A stretch of 52,478 nt of DNA from NCBI GenBank assembly GCA_903907815.1, contig CAIVPM010000380.1:1-52478 (forward strand), written 5' to 3'. This document shows, piece by piece, positions 34,597 through 42,996 of this stretch. Positions within the stretch are counted from its first letter, which is position 1. Every line of letters starts with the position of its first letter. A program made the position numbers and the translations under genes. The DNA comes from an uncultured Chitinophagaceae bacterium (GTDB taxonomy: Bacteria > Bacteroidota > Bacteroidia > Chitinophagales > Chitinophagaceae). The notes beneath the pieces are model-generated. The model made no database searches. It was not told the origin of the DNA and worked only from the letters and a program-made list of their open reading frames with translations.

Positions 34597-36705
34597 CTAA
34601 TAGAATTTACTTCTGTAGTCTTTAATAGAAGCATCTTTTTTCAAGGCTTCACTACCACGGTAAACCGCCATTCTTAAACCTTGTATAATTTGCTGCTTAA
34701 TGTTATCATCGCTTTCTGTTACTGCTTTAGTACCAATGTTCTCCACTCTTACAGAGAATACGCCAGTAGCACCAGCAATAGCTTCAGTAGCTTTACCTTT
34801 GATATCTTTATTGAAAGCTAATCCTAAGAATTTATTGTCGTTTCCAATTCCAGGAACAAATGCATTAGCAAAAGAAAGACTATCCGCTTTTTGCACCTGT
34901 GCACCCGATGCACTTGCAATAGCTTCTAAAGAACTTCCTTTAAATTTACTATCAATAATTTGTTTAGCTTTCTTTTCATTTTTCACTAAAGGCTCTACCT
35001 GCGGACGTAAAGTTTGTGCAGAAGGAATACCTGGCTTGTTTACAGCAGTAACAATTGCAACTACAAGCTTATTGCTGTTTACACCAGCATTCACTTCAAA
35101 TGGTTGTTCGCTTACATCACCTACTTTATGTTCGTAAACCCATCTTACTATCTGACGTGCAGAACTTAATCCAGGTATATTACCTTCATTTTCTTTCAGT
35201 TCATTAGCAGGAGTAGCAGATTTGTTTAATTTCTTAGCATTCGCATCAAAAGCTTCTTTTGTTTTAGAAGTAGCAGCAAACTGAGCAGCAGCAGTACTAA
35301 CTGCATTTACTGTTTCGTTGCTTACATTGATAGGACGGGATAAGTATGCAATTTTATAAGCAGGAGAAGATCCTTTCTGACCTAATACTTCTACATAATG
35401 TATACCGTATTCAGTTTCTACAGTTCCTTTGCTACCAACTGGTTTGCCAAAAGCAAAATCGTTGAAAGAAGCTACCATTCTCGATGTAATAAAGTAGTCG
35501 TATACACCACCTTTATCTTTATTGCCATCATCAGAATATTTAGCACAAACAGAATCGAAGTTAGCACCGCTTCTCAGCATCGCTTCTACAGTATCCATTC
35601 TTTTACGGGCAGTACTATCATCTCTGCTTCTTACTTGCTGACCAGTTTGAGGATCTTGCTGATGTGTAGCTACTAAAATATGACGAACCTTTGCAGAATC
35701 AGGCCATACTCTACTATCTACCATTTTAGCAATTACAAAGTTATTTCCATCAGCATAAGGGCCATAAGTAGCACCCGGAGCTAATTTAAACAATGAATCC
35801 TTTACAGGTTGTTTTATTTCATTCTTAGAAATGTAGCTATCATAAAACTGCATTTCAGAAGATGTTTTAGCAAAGAAGTTCTTCATATCTTTTGAAGCAA
35901 CAAACTCTGGCTTAATAGTTTCAAGCTGTGTTTTAGTTACAGCACTATCAGCAGCAGTAGGCGCTACATCAAAAGTTACAAAAGAGATACCTCTTGTTTC
36001 TTCATCTTTCTCGTATTCTTTCTTGTGTTTGCTTGCATATGCAACTATTTCATCATCATTTACTTTAACAGCAGAATCAGAAACGCTTGAATATGGAACA
36101 TATACATACGATACAGAAGCAATACTTCCAGCTTCAGCCTTTTGCTTTTCTATCAGCCATTTAGGCGCATAAGAAGACTGCGTAAGGATGCTTTGATATT
36201 TTTGTTGTAAAGTCTGCTGAATGGTAGGCTTAATATAAGCTTCAGCAATTTGCTCTAATTGTTGTTGATCTACTTTCTTAGATTTCTTAAGTTGATCAAA
36301 TGCTTGTCTTGCCTGATCAGCATTAAAGATACCCGTTTTAGGATCGGTGAATTCACGTTTCAATGGAGAATTTTCTCCAAACATTACTTCACTCAATTCT
36401 TTGTTGGTACACTTTAAACCCAGTTTATCGTACTCTTGTTGTTGCAGGATAGTATTTACTTCCTGATTCCACAACTGAGGGATTAACTGTTCTCTTGGTT
36501 GATTTCTACCATAAAGTTCAATTTTCTTCTCAAACTCTTCTTTCTCAATAGCCTGACCATTTACCTTACCAACGGTAGTGGTATTAGAAAACAAACTTCC
36601 TCTACGGCCAAGGCCATCCTGGAGGATAAATGAAATAAGGGCAATTGCAATGATACTAAAAATGATCCATGCGCCTTTGTCGCGTATGCGTTGAATAACA
36701 GACAT
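34597..36705 (-). CDS. PpiD-like periplasmic peptidyl-prolyl isomerase
   Basis: A 702-residue membrane-anchored foldase. An N-terminal span (GAWIIFSIIAIALISFIL, residues ~11-28) is followed by a SurA_N-like chaperone region, a parvulin domain at about residues 340-440 (VRHILVATHQQDPQTG, YSDDGNKDKGGVYDYF, FAFGKPVGSKGTVETEYGIH) and a long C-terminal chaperone region. PpiD/SurA relatives assist folding of exported and outer-membrane proteins, a fit for a bacterium with many barrels and T9SS cargo. A consensus promoter lies at 36738-36767 and a strong terminator follows, so it is monocistronic. Confidence 0.9.
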   Translation of the reverse strand: MSVIQRIRDKGAWIIFSIIAIALISFILQDGLGRRGSLFSNTTTVGKVNGQAIEKEEFEKKIELYGRNQPREQLIPQLWNQEVNTILQQQEYDKLGLKCTNKELSEVMFGENSPLKREFTDPKTGIFNADQARQAFDQLKKSKKVDQQQLEQIAEAYIKPTIQQTLQQKYQSILTQSSYAPKWLIEKQKAEAGSIASVSYVYVPYSSVSDSAVKVNDDEIVAYASKHKKEYEKDEETRGISFVTFDVAPTAADSAVTKTQLETIKPEFVASKDMKNFFAKTSSEMQFYDSYISKNEIKQPVKDSLFKLAPGATYGPYADGNNFVIAKMVDSRVWPDSAKVRHILVATHQQDPQTGQQVRSRDDSTARKRMDTVEAMLRSGANFDSVCAKYSDDGNKDKGGVYDYFITSRMVASFNDFAFGKPVGSKGTVETEYGIHYVEVLGQKGSSPAYKIAYLSRPINVSNETVNAVSTAAAQFAATSKTKEAFDANAKKLNKSATPANELKENEGNIPGLSSARQIVRWVYEHKVGDVSEQPFEVNAGVNSNKLVVAIVTAVNKPGIPSAQTLRPQVEPLVKNEKKAKQIIDSKFKGSSLEAIASASGAQVQKADSLSFANAFVPGIGNDNKFLGLAFNKDIKGKATEAIAGATGVFSVRVENIGTKAVTESDDNIKQQIIQGLRMAVYRGSEALKKDASIKDYRSKFY

Positions 36706-36737
36706 AATTTTCCTATTATAAATATTTAAAAGGATGG

Positions 36738-36767
36738 CAAAAGTAAGGGAATCTATCTATTAGACAA
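36738..36767 (-). promoter_or_regulatory. Promoter of the PpiD-like gene
   Basis: Minus strand: TTG (36765-36767), a 19-base spacer, TACTTTTG (36738-36745). Full consensus; the -7 box is 32 bases before the ATG. Confidence 0.75.
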
Positions 36768-36921
36768 ATAACTATGAAATTTTAAATTTTTGAACACATT
36801 TTAGGGCAATTATCAATAGGATTATAGGCAAATAATGCCAGTATTACGTACATAAACAATCTATTTCCCGCAATATAGCGTGCGTTTTTTACTTTTACTT
36901 TTTATTTCTTTACTTTATTTT

Positions 36922-37039
36922 GGGCGTTCCGCAAGCGGCCGTTGCAGCCTTTCCTATCTTTCCTACCACTATATCAGCATCAATTTTTAAGTAGGTTCAG
37001 GGATGGTAGGAAAGGATATTCCTTGCTGCAACTAACGCA
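36922..37039 (-). repeat. Covarying dispersed element, copy 3 (full)
   Basis: Minus-strand reading: starts TGCGTTAGTTGCAGCAAGG, ends GCTTGCGGAACGCCC. The inner stem is TTGCAGC / GCTGCAA (7 bp, perfect) and the long stem CTTTCCTACCA / TGGTAGGAAAG (11 bp). It is the closest relative of copy 2, sharing much of the loop. It occupies the gap between a higBA module and the PpiD-like gene. Confidence 0.85.
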
Positions 37040-37163
37040 TTCAATACATTCATGTCATGTTGTATATAATGGATTATTCTAATTGTCAATTCAAAGAATA
37101 GGTAAAGCAGATGAGGAGGAAAGACCTATATATTAGTATGCTGTTTTGTGAAGAAGTACAATA

Positions 37164-37535
37164 CTATTGCTGGATATTATATTCTTTTATTAAAACATCT
37201 GCAGGTATTCTCAATAGTTTACTAAACTTTCTAATCATGGTTAAAGTAAGGGGCTGTTTATAATTCATCACTTTACTAATTGTTCCTTTATCACCATATT
37301 CCTGAGCAAGTGTGGATTGTTTGTACCCAAAATCTTCCATTCTTATTTTAATAAATTCAATAGGGTCTACATCTGGTAAAATAGATTTTTGTTCTTCGTA
37401 TTTTGTTATCAGTAATAATAGCAACATCTTTTCCTTATAATCGGGTTCGCCTTTTTTAGCAGTTCTTATTTTTTCGAACCTTTCAGAAGCTGCTTTTAAT
37501 TCCTTATCGTTTTCTATAATTCCCCAAGTTTTCAT
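37164..37535 (-). CDS. HigA-type antitoxin (second module)
   Basis: A 123-residue antitoxin. A C-terminal XRE helix-turn-helix (residues ~70-112: FGYKQSTLAQEYGDKGTISK, then MIRKFSKLLRIPADVLIKEY) is preceded by a helical domain with a leucine-rich run (KEMLLLLLITKYEEQ-like). This is the typical HigA layout for HigB toxins of the PF09907 type. It follows its toxin gene by 11 bases. A palindrome inside the promoter (37884-37900) is its likely operator. Confidence 0.88.
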   Translation of the reverse strand: MKTWGIIENDKELKAASERFEKIRTAKKGEPDYKEKMLLLLLITKYEEQKSILPDVDPIEFIKIRMEDFGYKQSTLAQEYGDKGTISKVMNYKQPLTLTMIRKFSKLLRIPADVLIKEYNIQQ

Positions 37536-37546
37536 ACTATTAATTT

Positions 37547-37840
37547 TTAAATTGTAGATGCATCTATTTTATCATATTCCGAATGTGTACCTATAAACCT
37601 AACCTGAACAAATTGATCATCGTAGTCTATTTCTACTATCAGTCTGTATTTATTATGTGTAATTTCAAATCTTGCTCTGTTGTTCTTCAACATTTTGGCT
37701 TTTGGAAAATCCAATAAAACTTCTTGCTTTCTTCCCCATTTAGCCAATAAAGTAACCTGTTTCCATACAGCAATACTTTTCCTGGAATCTGCATGCGATT
37801 TTGCAAATATTTCCAAAGCTGTAAGGTTAATTATCTTCAT
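37547..37840 (-). CDS. HigB-type toxin (mRNA interferase)
   Basis: A 97-residue toxin of the HigB_toxin family (PF09907-like): [36 protein letters not shown] and the C-terminal [17 protein letters not shown], which contains the conserved HxxYD(x)I ending. Family members cut mRNA on the ribosome. The frame is intact and its antitoxin follows by 11 bases. It has the best-defined regulatory region in the window apart from acpP. Confidence 0.92.
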   Translation of the reverse strand: MKIINLTALEIFAKSHADSRKSIAVWKQVTLLAKWGRKQEVLLDFPKAKMLKNNRARFEITHNKYRLIVEIDYDDQFVQVRFIGTHSEYDKIDASTI

Positions 37841-37870
37841 AATTTATGAAGCTTTTGTAAAGCTACCATG

Positions 37871-37900
37871 CAAATGTAAAGAAGTTGGTAATATTCCAAC
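37871..37900 (-). promoter_or_regulatory. Promoter and operator of the second higBA module
   Basis: Minus strand: TTG (37897-37899), an 18-base spacer, TACATTTG (37871-37878). The palindrome GTTGGTAATATTCCAAC (37884-37900) covers the -33 element and most of the spacer, which is where a HigA repressor would bind. Confidence 0.7.
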
Positions 37901-38095
37901 CTTTTTTAATAGTTGTAGAATTTTAAATACATAAAAAATTACTAAATATTAAGGTAATTCTGAGTTTATCTTCTACTATTATATAGCCTGTTCCTAATAA
38001 GTAAATGCAGCTACAAGCTGCAATGAATTGCATCACCGTTACAACCAGTGACGAGCGACACTCTGATCATTTTTTAAGCTGATTCGAGTGGGGTG

Positions 38096-39103
38096 TTATC
38101 TTATGCGATTAATCGGAGAAAACCTAATAAAAAAATTGTATCTACTTGGTTTTCTATATCGTAATTTCCACCAGCTTTTATTTCCTCTCATATCCCAATA
38201 AATATATTTACTGAATATATGTTTAATATCAGATAGCGTTTTTTCGTCGCAAACCGGATCAGTAACAATATTTACAGCTTCTCCTTTTGTATTTAGTTCA
38301 TAATGTATTGTCACATAATCATATAGCGACTCTTTTGTAATACTATCTCTATCCTGACTATGTTCCTGTAAATAGAAAGTTAGTTTATTAAAATCTCCTT
38401 TAAATTTAGGAGCGTTAAAGTGAGGATTTCTCCTTTTCCATCTGTTATACTGTTTTTTTGTTATTTCAATTCCTAAGGAGTCAAAATATACTTCAAATGC
38501 TTGTTTTTCTTTATAATTTGTAGAAGAGCATAATTTCCCATTATTATAAAATGTTTTCTTATACCCCGTATCGTTTAACAGATAAGTTCTTTCAGTTATG
38601 TTACCATCATGGTTATAAACTAAATCTTCATATACCTTTTTATCCTTCTTAAATATGGTATAAGAATAGTTGAACAGTATATCGTCCAGATATTTATAAT
38701 GAATTTCAGTTAATAAGGAATCTTGATGATAGGTAAAAGTATCAATCTCCACCCTGTTGAAAGGAATCTTTTTATAAGAACATTTTACATTGTTTCTGGT
38801 AAATTCTTCTCCTTCCAGAACAATGTTTCCTTCTTTATCTAATGATTCATATTTGCCATTCAAAACTGTTAAACTACTGTCTTTATATAATCCTTTAAAC
38901 ATTAACCAATTAGATGCTCTTTCATACAAATAACACTGCCACAACGTGTCATTTATTTTATGCCCAATCATTTCTATTGTAGCGCTTTTGTTTGTGGATG
39001 TTCCAAATGTATCATTCAAATAATAGATAACTGAATCTCTTTGGGCATTAACCCTTACCATAAAAAGTAAAAGACATAAAACAATAAATATTTTGTTTTT
39101 CAT
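38096..39103 (-). CDS. Secreted protein with TonB-like C-terminus, function unknown
   Basis: A 335-residue exported protein. The ATG at 39103 gives a clear signal peptide (MKNKIFIVLCLLLFMVRVNAQ); an ATG 11 codons upstream is less likely. The middle has MORN/YwqK-like pairs (ILFNYSYTIFKKDKKVYEDL, ITERTYLLNDTGYKKTFYNN), as in Bacteroidota 'toxin-antitoxin YwqK' proteins. The C-terminal ~75 residues (YVTIHYELNTKGEAVNIV ... CDEKTLSDIKHIFSKYIYW) resemble a TonB_C / energy-transducer fold. No membrane anchor other than the signal is seen, so it is not a normal TonB. Function unknown. Confidence 0.7.
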   Translation of the reverse strand: MKNKIFIVLCLLLFMVRVNAQRDSVIYYLNDTFGTSTNKSATIEMIGHKINDTLWQCYLYERASNWLMFKGLYKDSSLTVLNGKYESLDKEGNIVLEGEEFTRNNVKCSYKKIPFNRVEIDTFTYHQDSLLTEIHYKYLDDILFNYSYTIFKKDKKVYEDLVYNHDGNITERTYLLNDTGYKKTFYNNGKLCSSTNYKEKQAFEVYFDSLGIEITKKQYNRWKRRNPHFNAPKFKGDFNKLTFYLQEHSQDRDSITKESLYDYVTIHYELNTKGEAVNIVTDPVCDEKTLSDIKHIFSKYIYWDMRGNKSWWKLRYRKPSRYNFFIRFSPINRIR

Positions 39104-39226
39104 ACCCTTAGTTTTCAATTGACTTAATAAAGTCATTAATGTATAGCCTTTTTAATTTAAGAAAGTAGACATCATAGTTACATCTTGCTGCCTTGCTAGT
39201 AAAAATACACCTGTTATGTTTTGGTT

Positions 39227-39718
39227 TTATTTGTTTAGTTCATTTAGACTCCATTTCAGTCCGTCGTAAAATTGTTGATAACTGATTAACCATTCAACGT
39301 TTTCTAAATTCTTAAACTCTATTTTTCTTTCAGAAATGATTTGGTCAAAAACAGTTTTGTTTACTTCGTATCCACGAATTAGCTCACTATAAACAATCTT
39401 TGTCCGGATGCCCAAACTCGTTAATGTCACCATTAGTCCACCAATGGATTCGTCTTGAAAATCAAAAGGTAAAAAGATAGTTTTAATATTGTCAGTCATT
39501 CCAATGCGGCTATTCCAATAATGTATCAATTGCTTAGTTGCATAACTGAGAACTTCTTCGTTCTGAATGTTATTTTGTTGTAAATAGTCATCTGTTATTT
39601 CAAGAAAGTCTAATAAGTAATAACTATCAACTGTCTTAATGTATGTTGGAGAATTGTCTATCTTAATGAATAAGTCTTCATGTCCACTGCCCAATTTGTC
39701 AATAAATATTCGAACCAT
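39227..39718 (-). CDS. Hypothetical protein
   Basis: A 163-residue soluble protein that I do not recognise. It has no signal peptide or membrane segment, is rich in Ile, Asn and acidic residues, and has a regular alpha/beta pattern (TIFLPFDFQDESIGGLMVTL, RTKIVYSELIRGYEVNKTVF). The frame is complete and its codon use resembles neighbouring genes. Small single-gene units of this kind often appear in immunity or TA contexts, but nothing here proves that. It lies between repeat-rich gaps. Confidence 0.6.
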   Translation of the reverse strand: MVRIFIDKLGSGHEDLFIKIDNSPTYIKTVDSYYLLDFLEITDDYLQQNNIQNEEVLSYATKQLIHYWNSRIGMTDNIKTIFLPFDFQDESIGGLMVTLTSLGIRTKIVYSELIRGYEVNKTVFDQIISERKIEFKNLENVEWLISYQQFYDGLKWSLNELNK

Positions 39719-40190
39719 TAATAGCTTATTAGAGTCATTTTAAAAAGACGCTAAACCTTATCCTGCATCAGTAAAAAATAGTATTAATTTTATCCCAATT
39801 TCCACCTAACAAAAAATTTAGCAATCCCACCTTAGTCTTTCCTTCTTCCCTCTGCAAAAGAAACCAATAAACAAACACCAGACAACCGTTGTTTAACGGT
39901 ATTTTATTTAAACCTTTTTTGCCATTATTTAAGTATTGTATCAAAAAGGGCTTTTAAGCTATATTAATTTAAAAAGTGGGTAATCTGGCATAACCAGTTA
40001 CTTTTGTACCACGAAAATAAACAGGTCAAAGGTGGGCTACCAAAATCCACCATGTACATCCTCTTTTTTAGATAGGGTAAACGACAAACTTTTAGCAATA
40101 AAGTGCCGCTTAAGGCAAGAACAATCCTTAATAGCCGCTCCTTTTAATGTTACTGCAAACTACATTATTCATTTAAGGGCAATACTGTTG
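39719..40190. other. Gap with a possible promoter and operator
   Basis: A bulged palindrome GTAATCTGG-cataa-CCAGTTAC (about 39980-40001) overlaps TACTTTTG (39999-40006), a full -7 match on the plus strand. No gene follows closely, so this promoter may drive the repeat tract at 40195-40455 or, with a ~600-base leader, the gene at 40607. Confidence 0.35.
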
Positions 40191-40194
40191 CATT

Positions 40195-40455
40195 ATAGCT
40201 GTACAATAGTTTGTAATACCATTACTATAACGTCTGTACAGGATATTCTATTCCAAATGGAAACTCCAGAGATGCTCTACAGCCCTCTAATAAAACAATC
40301 CATAGCTGAAGTAAAGCACTTCAAAGCTGAAGAGATTCCCTTCAGTGCTATAATGAAACCCTTCAACGCTCAACTATTCCTCTACAGCACTGTACTGCTT
40401 CATTATAGTACGGTAATAAAATACTGGAGTTGTTTAGGGAAATACTTCAGTACCC
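40195..40455. repeat. Degenerate 21-bp tandem repeat, locus 3
   Basis: Units such as CTTCAAAGCTGAAGAGATTCC, CTTCAGTGCTATAATGAAAC and CTACAGCACTGTACTGCTTC follow at exactly 21-bp steps from about 40277 to 40450. The upstream part is less regular. It lies inside an open frame (40032-40508, GTG start) that reads heptads such as FKAEEIP, FSAIMKP, FNAQLFL, YSTVLLH. I do not call that frame a gene. Confidence 0.8.
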
Positions 40456-40606
40456 AGATATTTTCTTTCCCTTCCAGAATATTTCTATGCAGGGCTACTA
40501 TACCTTAATGCATACTGAAAAGAAAATATTTTCCGCAGGTTCTGTTTAGGTACCCAACCTGTAGTTAAAACAACAAACTTCATTTTAATACAATAAACAT
40601 TTTATT

Positions 40607-41308
40607 ATGCCAATCGATTTAAGCGATATAGATTCCGAATTTGCTATTCAATACAATCAGCTTTGTACTAACATTTCTAAATATGATTCTGTACTTACCC
40701 CCGATGCAGACGAAGTGGCCGAGCTTAAAGCAGTAAATGATTATATACAATTTGTATTTGGAATAAACTTATTAGTACAGGCTTATGCGCATTCATTTAC
40801 CAGTTATAAGAACCAGTTGCATTTTGGTCCGTCGAAAGGATTATTAAGCAGCTTGCCACAAGCTCCTGTTTATCCTACAGTTCCTATTACAATTACCAAT
40901 GGAAATGCCAAGGCTTTGTATTTAAAATTTGCAAAAGAATGTATGAAGAATAAAAATTTTACGGATGCTATTGGAATTGCTTTAGGGTTATTTCCTGCTA
41001 CTTCATCTGCTAAAGACCCTACGAATATTACCCCTAAGCTTACCATAAAACTTACTACTGGTGGTCATCCTATTTTGCATGCTCCAAAAAGCATCTATCA
41101 GGGCTATCAGGTATGGAAAGATGTGAATGATGGTAAGGGATATTGTAAACTGGATTCCAGTTTATGTGCCGATTATCACGATACTTCCGATTTACCTGTT
41201 ATTGGAACAGGAAAGGTTTGGAAATACAAAGTAATTTACCTGCTGAAAGGTGCACAATGTGGCAACTGGAGCAATGAGGTTACTATTGGGGTATTTGGGC
41301 AGATATAA
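40607..41308 (+). CDS. Hypothetical protein downstream of 21-bp repeats
   Basis: A 233-residue protein without signal peptide. Residues ~1-75 are helical (NQLCTNISKYDSVLTPDADEVAELKAVNDYI). The C-terminal part (YQGYQVWKDVNDGKGYCKLDSS ... WKYKVIYLLKGAQCGNWSNEVTIGVFG) looks like a fibronectin/Ig-type domain. I recall similar uncharacterised proteins in Chitinophagaceae but no function. A GU-containing terminator lies downstream at 41434, and a 21-bp repeat tract upstream, so it forms an isolated unit. The nearest promoter-like box is ~600 bases upstream. Confidence 0.65.
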   Translation: MPIDLSDIDSEFAIQYNQLCTNISKYDSVLTPDADEVAELKAVNDYIQFVFGINLLVQAYAHSFTSYKNQLHFGPSKGLLSSLPQAPVYPTVPITITNGNAKALYLKFAKECMKNKNFTDAIGIALGLFPATSSAKDPTNITPKLTIKLTTGGHPILHAPKSIYQGYQVWKDVNDGKGYCKLDSSLCADYHDTSDLPVIGTGKVWKYKVIYLLKGAQCGNWSNEVTIGVFGQI

Positions 41309-41433
41309 TCAATTAGCTAATGTGCTAATGTGCAGATGTGCTAATGAATACAAACAGCCAATACAAATTTGAAAATGCATTAAGGCAGAACGCTTAAAGC
41401 TTAACGCACAACGCTTAATACAAAATACAGAAG

Positions 41434-41467
41434 AGTCCTGGGAGGTTTACTCTCGGGGCTTTTTTTA
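41434..41467 (+). terminator. Terminator downstream of the hypothetical gene at 40607
   Basis: AGTCCTGGGAG-gttta-CTCTCGGGGCT (11 pairs including three G-U) followed by TTTTTTT. The sequence between it and the gene (41309-41433) is short word repeats (GTGCTAATGTGC, AACGCTTAAAGC). Confidence 0.8.
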
Positions 41468-41486
41468 TTTGTAATTCATAGCGGAT

Positions 41487-41554
41487 ATTACTCGTCTGAC
41501 GCCTTGTTTAGTAATTAAATTTTGTAGATGTTGGGTAGGCGTACTGACGAGTGG
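41487..41554. repeat. CTCGTC-type hairpin, distant relative
   Basis: CTCGTC-tg-ACGCCT and AGGCGT-act-GACGAG can pair around a ~38-base loop. The arms resemble the tighter hairpins at 51309-51344 and 52222-52265. Confidence 0.45.
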
Positions 41555-41570
41555 AACGATGTATTTGTAT

Positions 41571-41637
41571 TTGCGTTAGTTGCAGCCTATAATACCTATA
41601 AGGTTTTAAAAACCTTATAGGTATTTGTATTTTGTTG
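41571..41637. repeat. Element head with an inserted 17-bp hairpin
   Basis: TTGCGTTAGTTGCAGCC, a left end of the dispersed element, is followed by a near-perfect hairpin AATACCTATAAGGTTTT / AAAACCTTATAGGTATT (41591-41625). A second, complete element begins at 41638, so this looks like a nested or duplicated insertion. Confidence 0.6.
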
Positions 41638-41760
41638 TTGCGTTAGTTGCTGCAGGGAATATCCTTTGTTTTGCCCACCCCCAATCCCCTAAAGGGGAGC
41701 TAAATACAGGGGCAAAACAAAGATAGGAAGAGCAGCAACGGCCGCCTCAGCGGAACGCCC
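41638..41760 (+). repeat. Covarying dispersed element, copy 4 (full)
   Basis: It starts TTGCGTTAGTTGCTGC and ends CAGCGGAACGCCC. The inner stem is TTGCTGC / GCAGCAA (perfect) and the long stem CTTTGTTTTGCCC / GGGCAAAACAAAG (13 bp). The loop contains another hairpin, CCCCTAAAGGGG. The P4 hairpin is CCGC-ctca-GCGG. The sequence differs from copies 2, 3 and 5 in both stems but keeps the constant blocks. Confidence 0.85.
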
Positions 41761-41900
41761 AAATTTAATTGATAATTGAAAATGGATGATTGATAATGAA
41801 TACTTAATTCAAAAAACTAAAGATAGGTTGGCACTGCCTCCATTCCTTGTATTATGTATTACTTTGTGCCTATGTGCCTCGTTGCCTTTACTCTTGCCTT

Positions 41901-42980
41901 CTACTGCATCAGATTCGCCTTAATATTCTTCCAGCTTTGTTCTCTTTCAGCATTCACTGTATTGGTAGTATCGTGAGTGGCTATAAACTTATCGGCATTC
42001 TTTATTCTTTCCTTGGTTAATGGATGAGAACTCATAAAGGATAAAGAGCTTGGTATATCATCGTGTGCCTTCTGCAAAGATTCCATCAGCATCTTCATCC
42101 CCTTAGGATTAATCTTATTATTAACCATCAGGTTCATGCCTTGTTCATCGGCTTCGCGTTCCAGATTGCGGCTATAACTCATCATTCTAAAAGAGTTTGC
42201 ATTGTTAAGCAATGCACCACCACTACCCATACCACTGGTAATGATGGATAGCAACACAGAAGAACTAATACCGGTAAGCATAGAGCGCAGACTATGGCGA
42301 TAATTAACGTGAGAAGATTCGTGCGATAAAAGGGCTACCAGCTCACTGGAAGTATTCATTTTATCCAGCAAACTCATATACACCACTACATGCCCGCCGG
42401 GAAGTGCAAAGGCATTGTACTTAGGAAACTTTACATCGTTGATTACGGTAACTTTTATGGTATAATTACTACTCAGGTGCAAGCCACCAGCAAACCTGCC
42501 AAGTTCAGCAGTAAGGGCAGAGTCTACCGTTTCATCTTCAATAATAGATTTGTACAGCGTCTCACCCATAGCGGTTTCCTTTTTGGTAGAAATTACTTTC
42601 ATACCAATGGCAGGAATCAGATAGGTAGAGCTAAGGTATAAGAAAGCAAATATTCCTATAATAATACTGGTAAGCGATAGCCAGTTGAGGCGCATAAGAG
42701 AATGCTGTATTCCTTTTATATGGGCATCAACTCCTTTCTTTATTTCGGGCCAGTGTGGATTGTCTTCCTCCATCAACAGGTAGGCGGTAGACTGCTTATT
42801 AAGATAGATAAATACCTTATTGTTGTTTTTGGTATAATGACAATCTTTTAGGGCATAATAAATAGGCTTTTCCAGCTGCTCTATATCTACAATAAAAACA
42901 ATATTGTTCTCTATTTCTACCGACACATTAAAGGGCCGGGCAGTATTGCCGCTGTAAAATGCTATTATATTATCCGTCAC
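41901..42980 (-). CDS. M48-family metalloprotease
   Basis: A 359-residue membrane zinc protease. The zinc motif is LLSHESSHVNYRHS (His220, Glu221, His224), with the third ligand Glu in YSRNLEREADEQG (ExxxD form). One membrane span lies at about residues 105-128 (LTSIIIGIFAFLYLSSTYLIPAIG). The N-terminal ~90 residues are a cytosolic Bacteroidota-style domain. The gene starts 16 bases after the yjgN-like gene; this pairing of a DUF898 membrane protein with an M48 peptidase recurs in bacteria, which suggests joint work at the membrane (inference). Confidence 0.9.
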   Translation of the reverse strand: MTDNIIAFYSGNTARPFNVSVEIENNIVFIVDIEQLEKPIYYALKDCHYTKNNNKVFIYLNKQSTAYLLMEEDNPHWPEIKKGVDAHIKGIQHSLMRLNWLSLTSIIIGIFAFLYLSSTYLIPAIGMKVISTKKETAMGETLYKSIIEDETVDSALTAELGRFAGGLHLSSNYTIKVTVINDVKFPKYNAFALPGGHVVVYMSLLDKMNTSSELVALLSHESSHVNYRHSLRSMLTGISSSVLLSIITSGMGSGGALLNNANSFRMMSYSRNLEREADEQGMNLMVNNKINPKGMKMLMESLQKAHDDIPSSLSFMSSHPLTKERIKNADKFIATHDTTNTVNAEREQSWKNIKANLMQ

Positions 42981-42996
42981 GTTTATATACTGATTA

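Noticed and set aside
40032-40508. 158-codon open frame with GTG start over repeat locus 3
   Set aside because: It reads mainly the 21-bp repeat as heptads and has no recognisable domain. A -7 box lies upstream, so it is kept as a question in the findings, not called as a gene.
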